Part shown: positions 44,965 through 54,116 of the stretch, one piece after another
Layout: each line of letters opens with the position of its first letter
Position numbering within the stretch: the first letter of the stretch is position 1
DNA from: Enhydrobacter sp.
GTDB taxonomy: Bacteria > Pseudomonadota > Alphaproteobacteria > Reyranellales > Reyranellaceae
Assembly (NCBI RefSeq): GCF_030246845.1
Contig: NZ_CP126889.1
Span: 2,170,001 to 2,234,000, forward strand
Reading direction: 5' to 3'
DNA: 64,000 nt
The notes under the pieces: generated by a model
The model's database searches: none
What the model was told of the DNA's origin: nothing
What the model saw: the letters and a program-made list of their open reading frames with translations, nothing else
Position numbers and translations under genes: made by a program

Positions 44965-45974
44965 GGCGCCACCACGATCTTGCCGAACACCTCGCGATCC
45001 TCGATCACGCGCAGGGCCTCGCGCGCCTCCTCGAGCCTGAAGACCTTGTCGACCAGCACCTTGAGCTTGCCGCTCTGCACCAGCTCCAGGAGCTTCTCTA
45101 TGTCGCTCCTCATCCAGCCGTTGGAGCCCAGCACCTTGAGCTCGAAGGTCCAGATGAAGCGGATGTCCTCCTTGGGGTCGAAGCCCGCGGTGGCGCCGCA
45201 GGTCAGCAGCCGGCCGCCGACCTTCAGCACCTTCATCGACTTCACCCAGGTGTCGCCGCCGGTGTAGTTCACCACCACATCGACGCCGCGGTCGGTGCCG
45301 CCGCCGCGCCGCGTGGGCTTGCCGTAGAGCTTGTAGATCTCGTCCTGGAAGTCGTGCGTCGTGTAGTTGATGGTCCTGTCGGCGCCCAGCTCGGCGAGCC
45401 GCCTCGCCTTCGCGTCCGTGCCGGCGCAGGCGATCACCTCGGCGCCGGCCAGCTTGGCGAGCTGCAGGCAGCAGACGCCGACGCCGCCCGACGCGCCCAG
45501 GATCAGGACCTTCTCGCCCTTGGCGACATGGCCGTTGGTGACCATCATGCGCAGCGCCGTGCCGTAGGCGACGGGCAGCGCCGCGGCATCGGCGAAGCTC
45601 ACGCCATCGGGAATGCGGATGAGCTGATGGGCACGGGCCCGGCAGAGCTCGGCCAGGCCGCCATGCACCGTCTCGCCCATCAGCCCGCCCTCGACGCGGT
45701 TGATCGGATCGACCAGCACGCGGTCGCCCTTCTTCCAGCCGGTGACGCCCGCTCCGACCTCGGCGATCTCGCCCGCGACATCGAGGCCCATGATGGCGGG
45801 CATCGGCACCTTGATGCCGGGCATGCCGCGGCGCGTGAAGACGTCGTGGTAGTTGAGCGACGAGGCTTTCACCGCCACGATCACATCGCCTTCGCCGGGC
45901 GTGGGATCGGGGAAGCTGGACTCGAAATTCAGGCGATCGGGCCCGCCATGCTCGCGGACGACGGCTGCTCTCAT
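44961..45974 (-). CDS. Zinc-independent quinone oxidoreductase / MDR-family alcohol dehydrogenase
   Basis: A 337-residue medium-chain dehydrogenase/reductase. [19 protein letters not shown] and [14 protein letters not shown] begin the GroES-like domain; [18 protein letters not shown] follows. The nucleotide-binding motif is [18 protein letters not shown]. The structural-zinc cysteine cluster is missing, as in quinone oxidoreductases. It reduces an enone or quinone with NADPH, or oxidises an alcohol. Overlaps by four bases with genes on both sides, so translation is coupled. Confidence 0.9.
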   Translation of the reverse strand: MRAAVVREHGGPDRLNFESSFPDPTPGEGDVIVAVKASSLNYHDVFTRRGMPGIKVPMPAIMGLDVAGEIAEVGAGVTGWKKGDRVLVDPINRVEGGLMGETVHGGLAELCRARAHQLIRIPDGVSFADAAALPVAYGTALRMMVTNGHVAKGEKVLILGASGGVGVCCLQLAKLAGAEVIACAGTDAKARRLAELGADRTINYTTHDFQDEIYKLYGKPTRRGGGTDRGVDVVVNYTGGDTWVKSMKVLKVGGRLLTCGATAGFDPKEDIRFIWTFELKVLGSNGWMRSDIEKLLELVQSGKLKVLVDKVFRLEEAREALRVIEDREVFGKIVVAP

Positions 45975-47491
45975 TTCTGCTGGTCTCCTGAGGGTGGGAT
46001 CTGCCTGGCAAGCGCACGCTTGTCGATCTTGTTGGTGCCGGCAAGCGGCATCTCGTCGACGAAGAACACCTGCCTGGGGTGCTGGTAGGCCGGCGCATTG
46101 GCGAGCGCATAGCCCTTCACCGCCTGCTCATCGAGGTCGGCCCCGTTGGCGCGTACGATGAAGGCGACCGGCTTGTGGCCCTTGAGCTCGTCCGGAACCG
46201 GCAGCACCGCCGCCTGATGGATGCCGGGATGGCGCTCCAGCATCTTCTCGACCTCGCCGGGATAGATGTTCTCACCGCCGCACACGAACATGTCGTCGGC
46301 GCGGCCCACGAAATAGAAAAAGCCGTTTTCGTCGCGGCGAAAGACGTCGCCGGTGCGGTAGAACCCGTCCGGCGTCATCGCCCGGGCGGTGGCCTCGGGG
46401 AGCTTGTGATAGTGCGTCATCAGCGCACCGCACTTCATCTCGAGCACGCCGCCTTCGGGATCGTCACCCTTCACCTCCTTGCCGTCGCGCACCAGGCGCA
46501 ACGCGACCGCCGGATGCGGATAGCCGGTCGAGAGGTCGGGCTGGGGAATGCCGCCGGGGTGAGGGCCGAACACGACCGGGCCGGCCTCGGTGGTGCCGTA
46601 GCCGTTGCCGATCTGCGCCTTGGGGAAGGCCGCGCGCACTTGGTCGACCAGCGACTGGGTGATCGGTGCCGAGCCCATGCGCACCGCCTCGACGGCCGAC
46701 AGATCGTTGGTCGCCAGCAACTCCTTCTCGCGCAGGATCATGGCGATCATGGTCGGCACGGAGGTGAGGAAGGCGACGCGATGCCTGGCGGCGGCCTCGA
46801 CGTAGCTGCGGGGGGTGAACTGGGGCAGCAGCACCACGGTGTCGCCGTGGCTGAAGGTGGTCTGGCACATGGCGAGGCCGTTCATGTGATAGAGCGGCGC
46901 CGCGACCAGCGCCCGCGCGCCGGCCGGTCCGGGCCGCCGCGGCCGCTGCGCCATCGCCCAGAGGTGCGAATAGTGCGACAGCACCACGCCCTTGGGCCGG
47001 CCGGTCGAGCCCGAGGTGTAGAGGAACATCGCGGGCTCTTCCGGCCTCACGGCGACAGCCTCGAACGGGCCTCGGTCGAGCAGCGCGGCAAGGTCCTGGT
47101 CGAAGGAGAGCCTGGGAATGCTCGCGGGCGCCAGCCCGAGGCGCGCGTCGTCGCCGATCACCAGCCGGGCATCGCAATCGCCGACGATATAGGCCACGGT
47201 CTCGGCCGGCAGCTTCCAGTTCACCGGCACCGAAACCAGGCCGGCCTGCATGGTGCCGAGGAAGGTGAGCAGGAACTCGGCGCGGTTGGCCGACAGGATC
47301 GCCACCCGGTCGCCGCGCTGCAGGCCGCGCTTCAGGAGCCCGCGCGCGACAGCGCCGCTCAGGCGCAAGAGTTCGTCATAGCTGTAGCGGCGCTCGCCGC
47401 CGTCGCCGCCGGCGTCGATCAGCGCCAGGCTGTCGCCGGAAACATCGCGCGCGATCGCATCACCCTGGTTGTTCCACCTGATCGCTGTCAT
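45971..47491 (-). CDS. Class I adenylate-forming enzyme (acyl-CoA synthetase)
   Basis: A 506-residue AMP-forming ligase. The ATP loop is [11 protein letters not shown] (158-168), with [29 protein letters not shown] and the final [11 protein letters not shown] carrying the catalytic lysine. It activates a carboxylic acid to its AMP ester and CoA thioester. [20 protein letters not shown] is the hinge region. Substrate likely a small organic or aromatic acid processed by the oxidoreductase and thioesterase of the same unit. ATGA overlap with the oxidoreductase gene. Confidence 0.92.
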   Translation of the reverse strand: MTAIRWNNQGDAIARDVSGDSLALIDAGGDGGERRYSYDELLRLSGAVARGLLKRGLQRGDRVAILSANRAEFLLTFLGTMQAGLVSVPVNWKLPAETVAYIVGDCDARLVIGDDARLGLAPASIPRLSFDQDLAALLDRGPFEAVAVRPEEPAMFLYTSGSTGRPKGVVLSHYSHLWAMAQRPRRPGPAGARALVAAPLYHMNGLAMCQTTFSHGDTVVLLPQFTPRSYVEAAARHRVAFLTSVPTMIAMILREKELLATNDLSAVEAVRMGSAPITQSLVDQVRAAFPKAQIGNGYGTTEAGPVVFGPHPGGIPQPDLSTGYPHPAVALRLVRDGKEVKGDDPEGGVLEMKCGALMTHYHKLPEATARAMTPDGFYRTGDVFRRDENGFFYFVGRADDMFVCGGENIYPGEVEKMLERHPGIHQAAVLPVPDELKGHKPVAFIVRANGADLDEQAVKGYALANAPAYQHPRQVFFVDEMPLAGTNKIDKRALARQIPPSGDQQK

Positions 47492-47495
47492 CGTC

Positions 47496-48338
47496 CTACT
47501 CGACGAACTCGAGCACGGCGTTCACGGCTTCCTTCGCCGGGACGACGATGCGGTCCTTGCTCTGCCTCACGCCGCCGATCTTGCCCTCCCGCAAGGCCCG
47601 CGCCGCCTTGTCGAGCGAGCTGGTGCGGAACGTGAGGCCGGCCATGTAGGCCGGCCGGCCTTCGGGATCGGGCACGGCGTCGCCGAACTGCTCGCCGAGC
47701 GCGGCTTCCGTCAGGATGTCGAAGCGCGAATTGCCGATCACGATGGTCTTGCCACCCTCGATGTCGCGCACCGCCTCCGGTCCGAACATGTCGGCATAGA
47801 GCCTGGCGCCCTTCGCCGGATCGGGCTCGACGATCAGCGCCCGCGCCACGGCCACGGTTCCGTTCGGATGGTGCCGCCACTCGTCGCGCCATACGAGAGC
47901 GCGGGTGAAATGATGGCAGTAGTAGACGCGGCCATAGGGCACGACCCCGGCCTTCATGCGCACGGTGCGGAAGCGGGCGTCGCCCTGGCCGCCGTCATAT
48001 TTGACCGGACGCGTGAACTCGACCGGCGGCTCGACCGGAACGCCCGCCTTGCTGAGCGCGCCGTAGGTGGCCGCCGAATCCTCGGAGCCGAACACCAGGC
48101 CGTTCAGGCCAAGGGAATAGTCCAGCAGATCGAGGCGGCCGGAGGTCGCGCCCTTCGGGACCGCGATCAGCTCGAGATAGTCGGTGCCGAACATCGCGAG
48201 ATGGTTCATCGATCCCAGCGAATGATAGCCGCGCTCGGTCAGCAGGAAGCCCAGCCGCCGATAGACGTCGGCGGCACGGTCCATGTCGTCGCGCGCGTTG
48301 ATCACGACGTGGTCGAGTGTGGGCACTGGCAGCGTCAT
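47496..48338 (-). CDS. VOC-superfamily (glyoxalase-like domain) protein
   Basis: A 280-residue protein of the glyoxalase-like (PF13468-type) group: [56 protein letters not shown] and a second half [20 protein letters not shown]. The metal ligands (His9-His and Glu in YLEL) seem in place. Some members act as isomerases or dioxygenases. First gene of the 48338-44536 operon, four bases before the ligase gene; it probably performs a step in the same catabolic route. Confidence 0.85.
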   Translation of the reverse strand: MTLPVPTLDHVVINARDDMDRAADVYRRLGFLLTERGYHSLGSMNHLAMFGTDYLELIAVPKGATSGRLDLLDYSLGLNGLVFGSEDSAATYGALSKAGVPVEPPVEFTRPVKYDGGQGDARFRTVRMKAGVVPYGRVYYCHHFTRALVWRDEWRHHPNGTVAVARALIVEPDPAKGARLYADMFGPEAVRDIEGGKTIVIGNSRFDILTEAALGEQFGDAVPDPEGRPAYMAGLTFRTSSLDKAARALREGKIGGVRQSKDRIVVPAKEAVNAVLEFVE

Positions 48339-48430
48339 TCGGGCATTCCTCGAAAAGCTGGGTCTCTTTACCGCAAAACGACCCGCCGGCTAAGGCTTGC
48401 TGCCCTCGCCGGCAGGCGTAGGCTGCAGGC

Positions 48431-50176
48431 ATGAGACCGAACCATCCGCTGAGCCGCATCGCGAACCAGCTCATGTGGGACCGCCTGATCTCGGTCGTCG
48501 AGGAGCAGGCGCAGACCCTGGTGCGCACCGCCTTCGGCACGCCGACGCGCGAGGCCGGAGACCTGTCGGCGGGCGTCTACGACACGCGGGGCCGCATGCT
48601 GGCGCAGGCCGTCACCGGCACGCCGGGCCATGTGAATTCCATGGCCAGGAGCGTGGATCATGTGCTCGCCAAGATCCCGCTCGAACGAATGGCCGAAGGC
48701 GACGTCTTCGTCCTCAACGATCCCTGGCAGGGCACGGGCCATCTCAACGACATCGTGATCGTCACCCCCACCTTCCGCCATGGCAAGGCGGTCGGCCTGT
48801 TCGCCGACACGCTGCACGTGGTCGATATCGGCGGCCGCGGCATCATGGGCGCCGCCAAGCAGGTCTACGAGGAGGGCCTCTATATCCCGATCACCAAGAT
48901 CGTCGACCGGGGCGAGGTGAATCGCTGGCTGATCGATCTCATCGCCGCCAACGTCCGCGAGCCCGTTCAGGTGATCGGCGACATCTATTCCCTGATCGCC
49001 AGCAACGAGATCGGCGGCCGCCGCCTGATCGCCATGATGGACGAGTTCGAGCTCGAGCATCTCGACGATCTCGCGCGGCACATCCTCGACCATTCGCGCG
49101 CCGCCAGCCTCGCCGCCATTGCCCGTCTCACGCCCGGCACCTATCGCAACGAGATGACGGTCGACGGCTTCGACGGCAAGCCAATGACGCTCAGGGCCCA
49201 GCTCACGGTGGGGCCCGACGGCATCGATGTCGACTATGCGGGGTCGCCGGGCGTTGTCGCCCAGGGGCTGAACGTGCCGCTCTGCTACACCGAGGCCTAC
49301 ACCTCGTTCGGCGTGAAATGCATCATCGCGCCCCGTGTGCCGAACAATGCCGGCTCGCTCGCCACCATCCGCACCACGGCGCCCGAAGGCTGCATCCTGA
49401 ATGCAAGGCATCCGGCGCCGGTCGCCGCGCGCAGCACGATCGGCCATCTCCTCCCCGATGTCGTGTTCGGCTGCCTGATCCAGGCGCTGCCCGACAGCGT
49501 GCCGGCCGAAGGGACGTCCGGCCTGTGGAACCTTCGCCTGATGGGCGGTCCCGGCCGCGTCGAGGGAGATCCCGCGGTGCTCGCGAAGGCGACGCCCTTC
49601 AACATCACCTCCTTCCATTCCGGCGGCACTGGCGCACGGCCGCGCGCCGACGGTCTCAGCGCGACCGCTTTCCCGTCCGGCGTGCGCAACGTGCCGGTCG
49701 AGGTGACGGAAACGCTGGCGCCGGTCGTGATCTGGAAGAAGGAGTTCCGCCAGGACTCCGGCGGCGCCGGCGAGCACCGCGGCGGGCTCGGCCAGGTGAT
49801 GGAGATCGCCAGCGTCGAGGGCATGCCGTTCGGCATCTCGGCGACCTTCGAGCGCGTCGTCTATCCGCCGCGCGGCCGGCTGGGCGGTCAGCCCGGCGCT
49901 GCCGGCAGGGTGGAGCTCGTCTCGTCGGGCAAGAGCCTGCCGCCAAAGTCGCATTCGAGCATTCCCATGGGCGAGCGGCTGCGCATCTCCATGCCGGGCG
50001 GCGGCGGTTATGGCGATCCGAAGAAACGTCCGGTCGAGAAGGTGGCAGCCGATGTCGAGAGGGGCCTGGTTTCCGTCGACAAGGCGCGCGAGCTCTATGG
50101 CGTTGCGCTGACGGACGACTTCAAGGTGGATCAAGCCGAGACGGCGAAGCTGCGGGCGCCGATCGCGGCGGAATAG
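48431..50176 (+). CDS. Hydantoinase B / N-methylhydantoinase-like beta subunit
   Basis: A 581-residue HyuB-family protein: ANQLMWDRLISVVEEQAQTL, DLSAGVYDTRGRMLAQAVTG, FVLNDPWQGTGHLNDIVIVT, FADTLHVVDIGG, and the C-terminal PGGGGYGDPKKRPVEKVAAD are hallmarks. HyuB is normally the beta partner of HyuA in ATP-dependent hydrolysis of 5-oxoproline or N-methylhydantoin, or part of acetone/acetophenone carboxylase. No hyuA is adjacent, so the partner is encoded elsewhere. The start ATG 48431 is divergent from the VOC gene. Confidence 0.92.
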   Translation: MRPNHPLSRIANQLMWDRLISVVEEQAQTLVRTAFGTPTREAGDLSAGVYDTRGRMLAQAVTGTPGHVNSMARSVDHVLAKIPLERMAEGDVFVLNDPWQGTGHLNDIVIVTPTFRHGKAVGLFADTLHVVDIGGRGIMGAAKQVYEEGLYIPITKIVDRGEVNRWLIDLIAANVREPVQVIGDIYSLIASNEIGGRRLIAMMDEFELEHLDDLARHILDHSRAASLAAIARLTPGTYRNEMTVDGFDGKPMTLRAQLTVGPDGIDVDYAGSPGVVAQGLNVPLCYTEAYTSFGVKCIIAPRVPNNAGSLATIRTTAPEGCILNARHPAPVAARSTIGHLLPDVVFGCLIQALPDSVPAEGTSGLWNLRLMGGPGRVEGDPAVLAKATPFNITSFHSGGTGARPRADGLSATAFPSGVRNVPVEVTETLAPVVIWKKEFRQDSGGAGEHRGGLGQVMEIASVEGMPFGISATFERVVYPPRGRLGGQPGAAGRVELVSSGKSLPPKSHSSIPMGERLRISMPGGGGYGDPKKRPVEKVAADVERGLVSVDKARELYGVALTDDFKVDQAETAKLRAPIAAE

Positions 50177-50186
50177 GGGCGCGGCC

Positions 50187-50747
50187 ATGAGATCGATCCT
50201 CCCGATCATGGCCCTCCTGTCGCTGGTCCTGCCCGCCGCCGCGCAGGATCGTCCGAAGGCATGCGGTACGCTGCCCAAGACCTGGGAGGGCCAGGCTTAT
50301 GCCGTCGACGGTGACACGCTGACCGGTGCGGGGCTCAAGCCGGCGATCCGGTTGTGGGGCATTCGCGCGCCGCGGCTGCGCGACGCCGAAGAGGCGGAGA
50401 CGGTGCCCGGCATGCAGGCGCGATCGGCCCTCGAGGACCTGCTGACGGCGGGCGAGCATCGCATCGCTTGCAAGATCGCCGCCTGGGACGATCAGTGCCG
50501 GCTCGTGGCGCAGTGCACGATCACGGCGGAGATGCCGCTCGGCACGCCGGCCGCCCCGCACGACATCGCCTTGCGCCTGCTCGAGGACGGGTTCGCCTAC
50601 GGCGTCGGGCTCGGCGCGGCGTTGCCGTGGGACGGCGAGGCCAGCGCGCGCTATGCGCACTTCGAGGCGATCTCGCGCCAGGCCCGCAAGGGACTGTGGC
50701 CGTCGTGGCTGGGCGAGTCGGAGGCGACGGCAGCACCCGCGAAATAG
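50187..50747 (+). CDS. Exported SNase-like (thermonuclease-fold) protein
   Basis: A 186-residue protein with signal peptide MRSILPIMALLSLVLPAAAQ. The rest resembles the staphylococcal nuclease OB fold: GQAYAVDGDTLTGAG and IRLWGIRAPRL match the first catalytic block, and a glutamate in DAEEAETVP lies where the catalytic Glu occurs. The second arginine (usually DRY/GR) is unclear; KIAAWDDQCRLVAQCTI replaces it. It may be an active periplasmic nuclease or a non-catalytic relative. It follows the HyuB gene by ten bases. Confidence 0.78.
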   Translation: MRSILPIMALLSLVLPAAAQDRPKACGTLPKTWEGQAYAVDGDTLTGAGLKPAIRLWGIRAPRLRDAEEAETVPGMQARSALEDLLTAGEHRIACKIAAWDDQCRLVAQCTITAEMPLGTPAAPHDIALRLLEDGFAYGVGLGAALPWDGEASARYAHFEAISRQARKGLWPSWLGESEATAAPAK

Positions 50748-50896
50748 GCGTGCCGCTGCGCCCCGTGACGGTGCCGGCCTGCGACTTGCAGAGCGTCGAC
50801 GATTCACAAGCACGTGACCGCGAGTGCCGAATAGGCATGGCTGGCCTGACTTTCCGTCGGACATGACTTTGCTGCTTCGCGTATAAAGCAGCGCCT

Positions 50897-50933
50897 GAAG
50901 TACGAGTACGAGTGCGAGTATGAGTATGAGTGC
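50897..50933 (+). repeat. Hexanucleotide tandem repeat (GAGTAY-type) at a gene start
   Basis: GAAGTAC is followed by GAGTAC, GAGTGC, GAGTAT, GAGTAT and GAGTGC. The repeat contains both possible ATG starts of the oxygenase gene (50920 and 50926). Changes in copy number would keep frame and alter only the count of Met-Ser pairs or the leader spacing. Confidence 0.7.
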
Positions 50934-51570
50934 CAATCCCCAGATCGTCCCGCTCTTCGCCACGCCGCTCGTGATCTTCGATGTGCCGGATGCCGCCGCG
51001 CTCAACCGTGAGCTGCGCGCCGCCATCGAGCGGCGCGAGAAGGACCAGGCCAGCACCCGGAAGTCGAACATCGGCGGCTGGCAGTCGAGCCTCGACATGG
51101 ATCGCTGGGGCGGCGCGCCGGCCATCAAGCTGCTGTCCTATGCCCGCAACGTCGCCAACCGCATGACCACGGACAACGAAGGCAGGACGGGCAACGGCCC
51201 TTATCCCGGCTACTTCGCGGTCACGTGGCTCGGCAGCATGTGGGCGAACGTCAACCGCAGCGGTCATCGCAACGAATTCCACTCGCATCCCGGCGCCTTC
51301 TGGTCCGGCGTCTACTACGTCGATGACGGCGGCATCGGCGCCGACCCGTCGCTGGGCGGCGAGCTCGAATTCATGGATCCGCGCGGCCCGCTGCCGGTCA
51401 TGAACGCGCCGCACCTCAGGATGTCGGGCGGGCTCACGGCAGGCGCCACCGAGAAGGTTCAGCCCAAGGCCGGCCGGATGGTGATCTTTCCGGCCTGGCT
51501 GGTGCACCAGGTGCGGCCCTATCACGGCACGGCCGAGCGCATCTCCATCGCCTTCAATCTCGCAGTGTGA
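50920..51570 (+). CDS. Putative 2-oxoglutarate/Fe(II)-dependent oxygenase-like protein (TIGR02466 type)
   Basis: A 216-residue protein starting MSMSANPQIVPLFATPLVIF. FAVTWLGSMWANVNRSGHRN, EFHSHPGAFWSGVYYVDD, GGELEFMDPRGPLPVMN and the final FPAWLVHQVRPYHGTAERIS match a jelly-roll 2OG-oxygenase family: His in FHSHP, Asp/Glu in LEFMDP and His in VHQVRPY would bind iron, and Arg in ERISIAFN would bind 2-oxoglutarate. The substrate is unknown. The region before it (50748-50919) holds no gene. The start codon lies in the hexamer repeat; 50926 is an alternative. Confidence 0.85.
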   Translation: MSMSANPQIVPLFATPLVIFDVPDAAALNRELRAAIERREKDQASTRKSNIGGWQSSLDMDRWGGAPAIKLLSYARNVANRMTTDNEGRTGNGPYPGYFAVTWLGSMWANVNRSGHRNEFHSHPGAFWSGVYYVDDGGIGADPSLGGELEFMDPRGPLPVMNAPHLRMSGGLTAGATEKVQPKAGRMVIFPAWLVHQVRPYHGTAERISIAFNLAV

Positions 51571-51671
51571 AGCCGGCCCGCGACCGGCGCCGCGGCCCGA
51601 TACCGTCGCCCGCCCGATTCGGGATAAGGTCCGGTGCGGAGAAGAATGCGAGGGATGGAAAGGCTGCCGTC

Positions 51672-52886
51672 GTGACCGAGGCCGGGGACACCGCGCGGCC
51701 GTTCCAGCGGATGCATGCCAGGCCGGCGGATTTCTGGCGGCTCTGGTATGTCGGCCTGATCGTGTTCACGGTGCGCTGGCTGGAGACGATCGCGGTCGGC
51801 ATCATCGTCTATCAGCTCACCGGCTCGCCCTTCCTGGTCGCCATGATGACCATGCTGCGCTTGCTGCCGATGGGCCTGTTCGGCGGCTTCGTCGGAGCGC
51901 TCGCCGAGCGGTTCGACCGCCGGCTCACGCTGGTCGGCGTCGTGGTGCTGATGGCGGCGACCTCGGCCATGCTCGCCGTGGTCGCTGCGCTGGGGCGGCT
52001 CGAGGTCTGGCATCTGGCGGTCGCAAGCTTCGTCAACGGCTGCGGCTGGGCGACCGACAATCCGTTGCGCCGCATGATGATCGGCGAGGTGGTCGGCCGC
52101 GAGCAGATGAGCTGGGCGATGTCGCTCGATGTGGGCGCCAGCAATGCAAGCCGCATGATCGGCCCAACCGTGGGCGGACTCCTGCTGGCGAGCATCGGCA
52201 TCGAGGGCGCCTTCCTGCTGAGCGTCGTCATGTATGTCACCGCCATCGCGGCCTGCCTCGCCGTGCGGGCGCGCATCCCGCCGGCGCCGGGCGCGGAGGC
52301 GGTGCTTGCCCGCACGCTGGAAGGCTTCGCGATCGTGCTGGCCGACAAGCGCCTCGCCGCCACCATGGCGGTGACGGTGATCTACAATCTCTTCGCCTGG
52401 CCGTTCACCAGCATGATTCCGGTGATCGGGCGCGATCAGCTCGCGCTGGGACCGGAAGGCGTGGGCATCCTGGCGAGCCTCGACGGCGTCGGCGCCTTCC
52501 TGGGCGCGCTGTTGCTCGCCCTTCTGTTGACGCCACGCTGGTATGCGCATGCCTATGTCGGCGGCGTGGCCTGCTACATGGTGGCGCTGATCGTGTTCGC
52601 GCTGGCGCCCGAGCCCATGCTCGCCGGCGCGGCGCTGCTGGTGACCGGCTTCGGCGGCGCGGGCTTCGCGACGCTTCAGGCGACGATCGTCTATCTCGCG
52701 GCGCCCGCCGAGATGCGCTCGCGCGTTCTCGGCGTCCTCAGCGTCTGCATCGGCACCGGTCCGATCGGCTTCGTCTGGCTGGGATGGCTCGCGGACCGGA
52801 TCGGCGCGCCGAGCGCCACGGCCATCACCGGCGCGCTCGGCCTCGCGGCGCTGGCCGCCACTTATCCCCTGTGGCGTCGGATCTGA
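51672..52886 (+). CDS. MFS transporter
   Basis: A 404-residue major facilitator with about twelve membrane segments. GALAERFDRRLTLVGVVVLM is the TM2-TM3 loop, and DNPLRRMMIGEVVGREQMS with NASRMIGPTVGGLLLASIG resembles the drug/siderophore-type exporter group (EntS-like). GTG 51672 is used because GGAAAGG lies nine bases before it; the frame can extend to a GTG at 51567 that overlaps the oxygenase stop, but those residues are not hydrophobic or family-like, and ATG 51711 is another option. Substrate unknown. Confidence 0.85.
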   Translation: MTEAGDTARPFQRMHARPADFWRLWYVGLIVFTVRWLETIAVGIIVYQLTGSPFLVAMMTMLRLLPMGLFGGFVGALAERFDRRLTLVGVVVLMAATSAMLAVVAALGRLEVWHLAVASFVNGCGWATDNPLRRMMIGEVVGREQMSWAMSLDVGASNASRMIGPTVGGLLLASIGIEGAFLLSVVMYVTAIAACLAVRARIPPAPGAEAVLARTLEGFAIVLADKRLAATMAVTVIYNLFAWPFTSMIPVIGRDQLALGPEGVGILASLDGVGAFLGALLLALLLTPRWYAHAYVGGVACYMVALIVFALAPEPMLAGAALLVTGFGGAGFATLQATIVYLAAPAEMRSRVLGVLSVCIGTGPIGFVWLGWLADRIGAPSATAITGALGLAALAATYPLWRRI

Positions 52887-52890
52887 CGCT

Positions 52891-53316
52891 TCAGGCGTTC
52901 GACGACAACTGCACGTTGTCGTGCGGCCCGTGGCCGCCGGCATTCAGGCTGGCATAGCCGGCGACCGCCGCGAACGCCATCAGCACCAGCACGACGTGGC
53001 GCAACTGAAGACGCCGCGCACTCGGTGTCGCCGGAATCTCGCGGTCGAGCGGAAGCCAGCTGTGCCAGGTCCAGATCGCCACCGGCACGGCGACGAAGGC
53101 GAGCAGGATGCCGCCGGCGATGCTCCAGGCATCGAGTCCGTAGACGTTGTTGAACCACATCCACGAGACGAGCTGCACGCACAGGCCGAGAACGACCGGC
53201 AGGACGAGCCGCAGCAGCCATGTCCAGAGACGTTCGTCGCGGGCGAACTCGGTCGGCCCTTCGCTCGCTCGGAGACGTGTTTCCACGGCCATCCCAGGGC
53301 TTGAAAATTCTGTCAT
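52891..53316 (-). CDS. Small membrane protein, paralogue of the gene at 62087
   Basis: A 141-residue protein with three hydrophobic segments: LLRLVLPVVLGLCVQLVSWM, WSIAGGILLAFVAVPVAIWT and HVVLVLMAFAAVAGYASLNA. The first two and the connecting WFNNVYGLDAWS are closely repeated in the 103-residue protein encoded at 62087-62398 (for example WFNDVYGPNGWS and a shared WLP end). Conserved tryptophans suggest an interaction role in the membrane. The family is not known to me. ATG 53316 (MTEFSSPGM) is used. An element similar to one upstream of the paralogue lies at 53416. Confidence 0.7.
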   Translation of the reverse strand: MTEFSSPGMAVETRLRASEGPTEFARDERLWTWLLRLVLPVVLGLCVQLVSWMWFNNVYGLDAWSIAGGILLAFVAVPVAIWTWHSWLPLDREIPATPSARRLQLRHVVLVLMAFAAVAGYASLNAGGHGPHDNVQLSSNA

Positions 53317-53415
53317 CGAATGACCCCGTTCCCAATCGGACGCCCCGTTCCCACAGGACATTCCCACACCCAGTGCATTCGCATCAGACGCTCTGCAATC
53401 TGTACGCCAGCCGCT

Positions 53416-53465
53416 GTGACATTCGCGGGCCATGTGACGTGGGTGCCACTTTGTCACAAGCAGCG
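53416..53465. promoter_or_regulatory. Conserved upstream element shared with the paralogue at 62087
   Basis: GTGACATTCGCGGGCCATGT then a GC-rich stretch and CTTTGTCACAAGCAGCG; 36 of 50 positions match the segment at 62466-62515, with identical spacing between GTGACATTCG and CTTTGTC. Placed 100 bases before the minus-strand start and about 50 before the plus-strand gene at 53517. Confidence 0.55.
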
Positions 53466-53516
53466 TAGACATAGTCCCCAACTCGGGCGACAAGCGTCCG
53501 GCAGGGAGGAAAAACA

Positions 53517-53924
53517 ATGAAAGCCTCGTCGCTCAGCTTCCAGGCGGCGGTCCTGTTCGTGATCGCCGGCATGATCTGGGGACTCGTCATGGCGATCTCG
53601 GACGATCACTCGGCCATGCCGGCGCATGCCCATCTCAATCTGCTGGGCTGGGTCTCGCTCTTTCTGTTCGGCATCTATTATCGCCTGCGCGCCTCGCTCG
53701 AGCGCAGCAGGGCGGCGATGACGCAGGTCTGGCTGTGGATCGTCGGCACCGTCGTCCAGGCCGTCGGCGTGGGTCTCGTGACCACCGGCCATGATAGCGG
53801 CGAACCCCTCGCCGCCGGTGGCTCGCTTGTCGTGCTGGCCAGCATGCTGCTGTTCGCCTGGCTGGTCTTCCAGGGCGAGCGGGCCGACGCGCTTTTGCGG
53901 TCCGCTACCGCGCCGGCGGAGTAG
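53517..53924 (+). CDS. Small four-helix membrane protein with histidine motif, heme-copper oxidase-like
   Basis: A 135-residue membrane protein with four helices. The motif PAHAHLNLLGWVSLFLFGIY in the second helix resembles the helix of cbb3/nitric-oxide-reductase-type catalytic subunits that carries a heme-ligand histidine; short proteins of this sort are sometimes annotated as cytochrome c oxidase-like. Whether it binds heme is unknown. GGGAGGA lies ten bases before the ATG. Encoded divergently from the small membrane protein at 52891. Confidence 0.72.
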   Translation: MKASSLSFQAAVLFVIAGMIWGLVMAISDDHSAMPAHAHLNLLGWVSLFLFGIYYRLRASLERSRAAMTQVWLWIVGTVVQAVGVGLVTTGHDSGEPLAAGGSLVVLASMLLFAWLVFQGERADALLRSATAPAE

Positions 53925-54116
53925 CATCGCGGCCTGTTCGGCAGTCCGCGCGCACAGCAAAACGCCTCGTGCACGGCAGCCCTCTTGCTGTGGGCCAAGC
54001 CGATGTCCTACGCTTTGGCCAATGAATATGCCGGCCGCACACAAGGCCGACCGGTCCCCCGCCGGAAAGACTGCCTGCTCGAGCGGCACGAGGGACAGGA
54101 AAGGACTCAGCCAGCA

